The notes below the pieces were generated by a model. It searched no databases. It saw only the letters and a list, made by a program, of their open reading frames with translations, and was not told the DNA's origin. DNA of 40,625 nucleotides, from positions 1 to 40,625 of IMG/VR virus record IMGVR_UViG_3300023108_000060; one strand, 5' to 3'. How positions within the stretch are numbered: position 1 is the stretch's first letter; the number at the start of each line of letters is the position of its first letter. Positions 39,166 through 40,625 of this stretch are shown in pieces. The position numbers and the translations under genes were made by a program. Origin of the DNA: a virus.

Positions 39166-39549
39166 TTACTTCTTACCAAACATCTTAGTTGCACCCTTGA
39201 TACCAAAGCTTGCTGATACGATTACACCAAGAGTATATTTGTACCAGTCAGGTGTTTGTGCCAACGCCTCAAAACCCCTCTCCACGTAATCAACAGTGAA
39301 AGGTAGGAAGCATAGTAGAAGTGGGATTGAAAACAGGATGGTAAGGTACTCGTCTTTCCAGCTACCTTCTGAGTTCTTTTGTGCCGCAATGTCCCAATCA
39401 ATCTCACCTGCAATCTGCTTCTCCATTAAAGTAGTTTCTGCTTCTATTTGCACAAGCTTTTGCTTTGCTTTGGCTTTCTTAGTTTCTACAAAGCCAGAGA
39501 TAGCATCACCTGCTATACCTACTAAGCCTTGTACTAGTAGGTTCATCAT
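39166..39549 (-). CDS. Holin, 3TM (gene transfer agent type) family (127 aa)
   Basis: Hydrophobic N-terminal segment LLVQGLVGIAGDAISGFV, a charged helix (about 22-62), then YLTILFSIPLLLCFLPFTV and, after a TPDWYKYTLG turn, a third segment VIVSASFGIKGATKMF. The order charged helix, W-K-D-E-Y-L-T, proline-rich membrane helix and PxWY is that of the 3TM holin family (PF11351). Sits four genes before the endolysin end and probably permits its escape. Confidence 0.82.
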   Translation of the reverse strand: MMNLLVQGLVGIAGDAISGFVETKKAKAKQKLVQIEAETTLMEKQIAGEIDWDIAAQKNSEGSWKDEYLTILFSIPLLLCFLPFTVDYVERGFEALAQTPDWYKYTLGVIVSASFGIKGATKMFGKK

Positions 39550-39743
39550 GTCATATCTCCCTTACGTTCACACTTAGCACCAATTATTCCATACTGAGGT
39601 AGTAGTGATTTAATACTATTTACCATCTCCCCAATACGTTCTTCACACTGTACTCTAGTAGCCTTTAGTCCCCAAGTGTCCTCAAACTTTAGACACTGTT
39701 CAGGTGCTTGTAGCATACAGGCAAATACAATAACTTTAAACAT
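39546..39743 (-). CDS. Small cysteine-containing, possibly exported protein (65 aa)
   Basis: Begins MFKVIVFACMLQAPEQCLKF, a hydrophobic start followed by cysteines at 9, 17, 33 and 58. Spaced cysteines and a hydrophobic N-terminus suggest a periplasmic protein with disulfides. Similar short proteins accompany lysis genes in marine phages. A spanin role is possible but not shown. ATG has AAGGGA upstream. Confidence 0.62.
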   Translation of the reverse strand: MFKVIVFACMLQAPEQCLKFEDTWGLKATRVQCEERIGEMVNSIKSLLPQYGIIGAKCERKGDMT

Positions 39744-39744
39744 A

Positions 39745-40179
39745 TTATAGTCCCTTCAAATATAAAGCCCACCATATCAAAGCTATAATACCTACCCCCA
39801 TTACTACCATAAGCGCAGCTATAATAGTAATCTCTATTATCTTACGCTGTCTCTTTCGCTTTGCTTCTGCTGCTGCTAATCTTTTCTTTCTTGCATCTGC
39901 TTGGAAACGCTGCCAATCACTCCACAGGTTTGGTCTACCTGCGTAAATCATCCACTGCTTAAGTTCTTCTTCTTGTTGCTTAAGTTTTTCTAGGTGAAGA
40001 AACTCATCAAGGTCAGAGTGACCCTGCCTCTTACGCTTCTCACCCCTCTTACGCAAATCCTCAGTAGCATTTACGTAGTCACTAACTTTGTCAGCACAAT
40101 CAACTAGTTCCTTACCATTCATAAGAAACTGCTTTATGACGCTGAAAGCCGCATTTGCGGCAGCGATTTCAGCAAGCAT
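39745..40179 (-). CDS. Coiled-coil protein with C-terminal membrane anchor (144 aa)
   Basis: MLAEIAAANAAFSVIKQFLM, then ELVDCADKVSDYVNATEDLR, a long charged helix with LEKLKQQEEELKQWMIYAGR, a basic stretch (KKRLAAAEAKRKRQRK) and one membrane helix at about 116-141 (IIAALMVVMGVGIIALIWWA). I recognise the family from marine podoviruses. Size equals T7 gp18.5 (143 aa, spanin), yet the membrane helix is at the opposite end, so that role is uncertain. Confidence 0.72.
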   Translation of the reverse strand: MLAEIAAANAAFSVIKQFLMNGKELVDCADKVSDYVNATEDLRKRGEKRKRQGHSDLDEFLHLEKLKQQEEELKQWMIYAGRPNLWSDWQRFQADARKKRLAAAEAKRKRQRKIIEITIIAALMVVMGVGIIALIWWALYLKGL

Positions 40180-40188
40180 CAGACGCTC

Positions 40189-40365
40189 CTATCTAGTGCG
40201 TCTAATGTTTTGCATTGGTTGTTGGTTTGGTGAGTATGTGCGAGAACCACTATCATTGGTAGAAGCACCAGCACTAGAAATTCCTAAGACTTTAGCAAGA
40301 CCCTTGAAGGTCTCTTTAAAACCTTTTGGTTTAGTTTTTACTTTGTATTTATTTGTGTCTGCCAT
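40189..40365 (-). CDS. Small basic protein (58 aa)
   Basis: MADTNKYKVKTKPKGFKETF, KGLAKVLGISSAGASTNDSG, then SRTYSPNQQPMQNIRRTR. Basic, Ser/Asn-rich tail. AGAGATACTA precedes ATG (weak GAGA site). Position between holin and the coiled-coil gene. No family known; the Gly/Ser/Asn tail recalls gp7.3-like tails. Confidence 0.55.
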   Translation of the reverse strand: MADTNKYKVKTKPKGFKETFKGLAKVLGISSAGASTNDSGSRTYSPNQQPMQNIRRTR

Positions 40366-40534
40366 TAGTATCTCTCCACATCTGATATATCTTAAATCCC
40401 AAGTAGCAGATGGACATAACCCCCACTACCAAAGCTACCCACTCGTTCAATTCATGCAGCCACAGAGGTGCAGAGACCCCACCAACGGCTATAGCTAAGT
40501 CGTTCTGGTTCACCCTGCAATCTCCGTTACACAT
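40349..40534 (-). CDS. Class II holin, T7 gp17.5-like (61 aa)
   Basis: One membrane helix in ELNEWVALVVGVMSICYLGF, followed by KIYQMWRDTNGRHK. T7 gp17.5 (67 aa) has SLNEWFYVAAIAYTVVQIG and a basic tail at the same place, so the LNEW entry to the helix, length and basic end agree. It follows the fibre genes, exactly as 17.5 follows 17 in T7. Start overlaps the fibre-array gene end by 25 bases. Confidence 0.78.
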   Translation of the reverse strand: MCNGDCRVNQNDLAIAVGGVSAPLWLHELNEWVALVVGVMSICYLGFKIYQMWRDTNGRHK

Positions 40535-40625
40535 ATCATTGAAATACCGCGCTCCATGTCAACCGCGTCTGTATCTGATACACATCTGTTTAAGTAGTAA
40601 TTTATAGCAGTGCCACGATTATTTT
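40510..40625 (-). CDS. C-terminal part of the fibre accessory protein begun at 304
   Basis: 37 codons open to the window end: NNRGTAINYYLNRCVSDTDA then VDMERGISMICVTEIAG and TGA. Joined to base 1 (split codon GAA) it continues the frame of the CDS at 1-304 without a stop and completes a C1q-like domain (139 aa) ending in the usual closing strand. This strongly suggests that the window is circular. Confidence 0.72.
   Translation of the reverse strand, partial: NNRGTAINYYLNRCVSDTDAVDMERGISMICVTEIAG

Noticed and set aside
39725-39740. TTTAAAGTTATTG resembling the promoter motif
   Set aside because: Lies in the coding start of the 65-aa gene, lacks the ACATC part and is not between transcription blocks.

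Overview
The window looks like the complete genome of a T7-type lytic podovirus (Autographiviridae-like), written in reverse: every convincing gene lies on the minus strand, so genes are read from high to low coordinates. Evidence is the full T7 gene set in T7 order: single-subunit RNA polymerase, SSB, endonuclease I, primase-helicase, family A DNA polymerase, 5'-3' exonuclease, portal, scaffold, capsid, tail tube A/B, internal virion proteins, tail fibre, holin, small and large terminase. The tail-fibre accessory proteins, class II ribonucleotide reductase, MazG and DUF3310 genes and moderate-to-low GC resemble marine phages of Gram-negative bacteria. No photosynthesis genes, integrase or tRNA were seen, and the host cannot be named from sequence alone.

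The window appears to be a circular contig opened inside a gene. A CDS truncated at base 1 continues in frame into the reading frame at base 40625, giving one 139-aa protein. The natural ends (terminal repeats) probably lie in the roughly 1.1 kb gene-free stretch at 35218-36153 between the terminase and the first early gene.

Layout in transcription order. (1) 36153-31637: gene-poor leader with host-type promoters, then about 15 tiny early genes, many chained by ATGA or TAATG overlaps. (2) 31636-29172: RNA polymerase split into two ORFs. (3) 29123-20492: replication and nucleotide metabolism (SSB, endonuclease I, primase-helicase, DNA polymerase, GIY-YIG-type nuclease, exonuclease, DUF3310, MazG, RNR). 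(4) 20461-4942: virion genes. Two tandem gp7.3-like genes are followed by portal, scaffold, capsid with a terminator, tail tubes, gp13/gp14-like proteins, a gp15-like protein fused to two peptidoglycan hydrolases, and a gp16-like protein. (5) 4903-1, wrapping to 40510: T7-type tail fibre followed by seven short fibre-like proteins. (6) 40534-36154: lysis (gp17.5-like holin, 3TM holin, GH24 endolysin) and packaging.

A 14-base motif (TCTAAAGTTACATC and close variants) sits after the RNA polymerase, before the virion block, before the capsid, before the tail fibre and after the terminase. These are the positions of T7 promoters phi1.1, phi6.5, phi10, phi17 and phiOR, so it is very likely the phage RNA polymerase promoter. 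A sixth copy is inverted over the start codon of the RNA polymerase gene. With a further conserved 21-base block and a palindrome, it forms a long inverted repeat with the copy behind the terminase; the two copies bracket the whole early region. This arrangement and the split polymerase are the most unusual features here.
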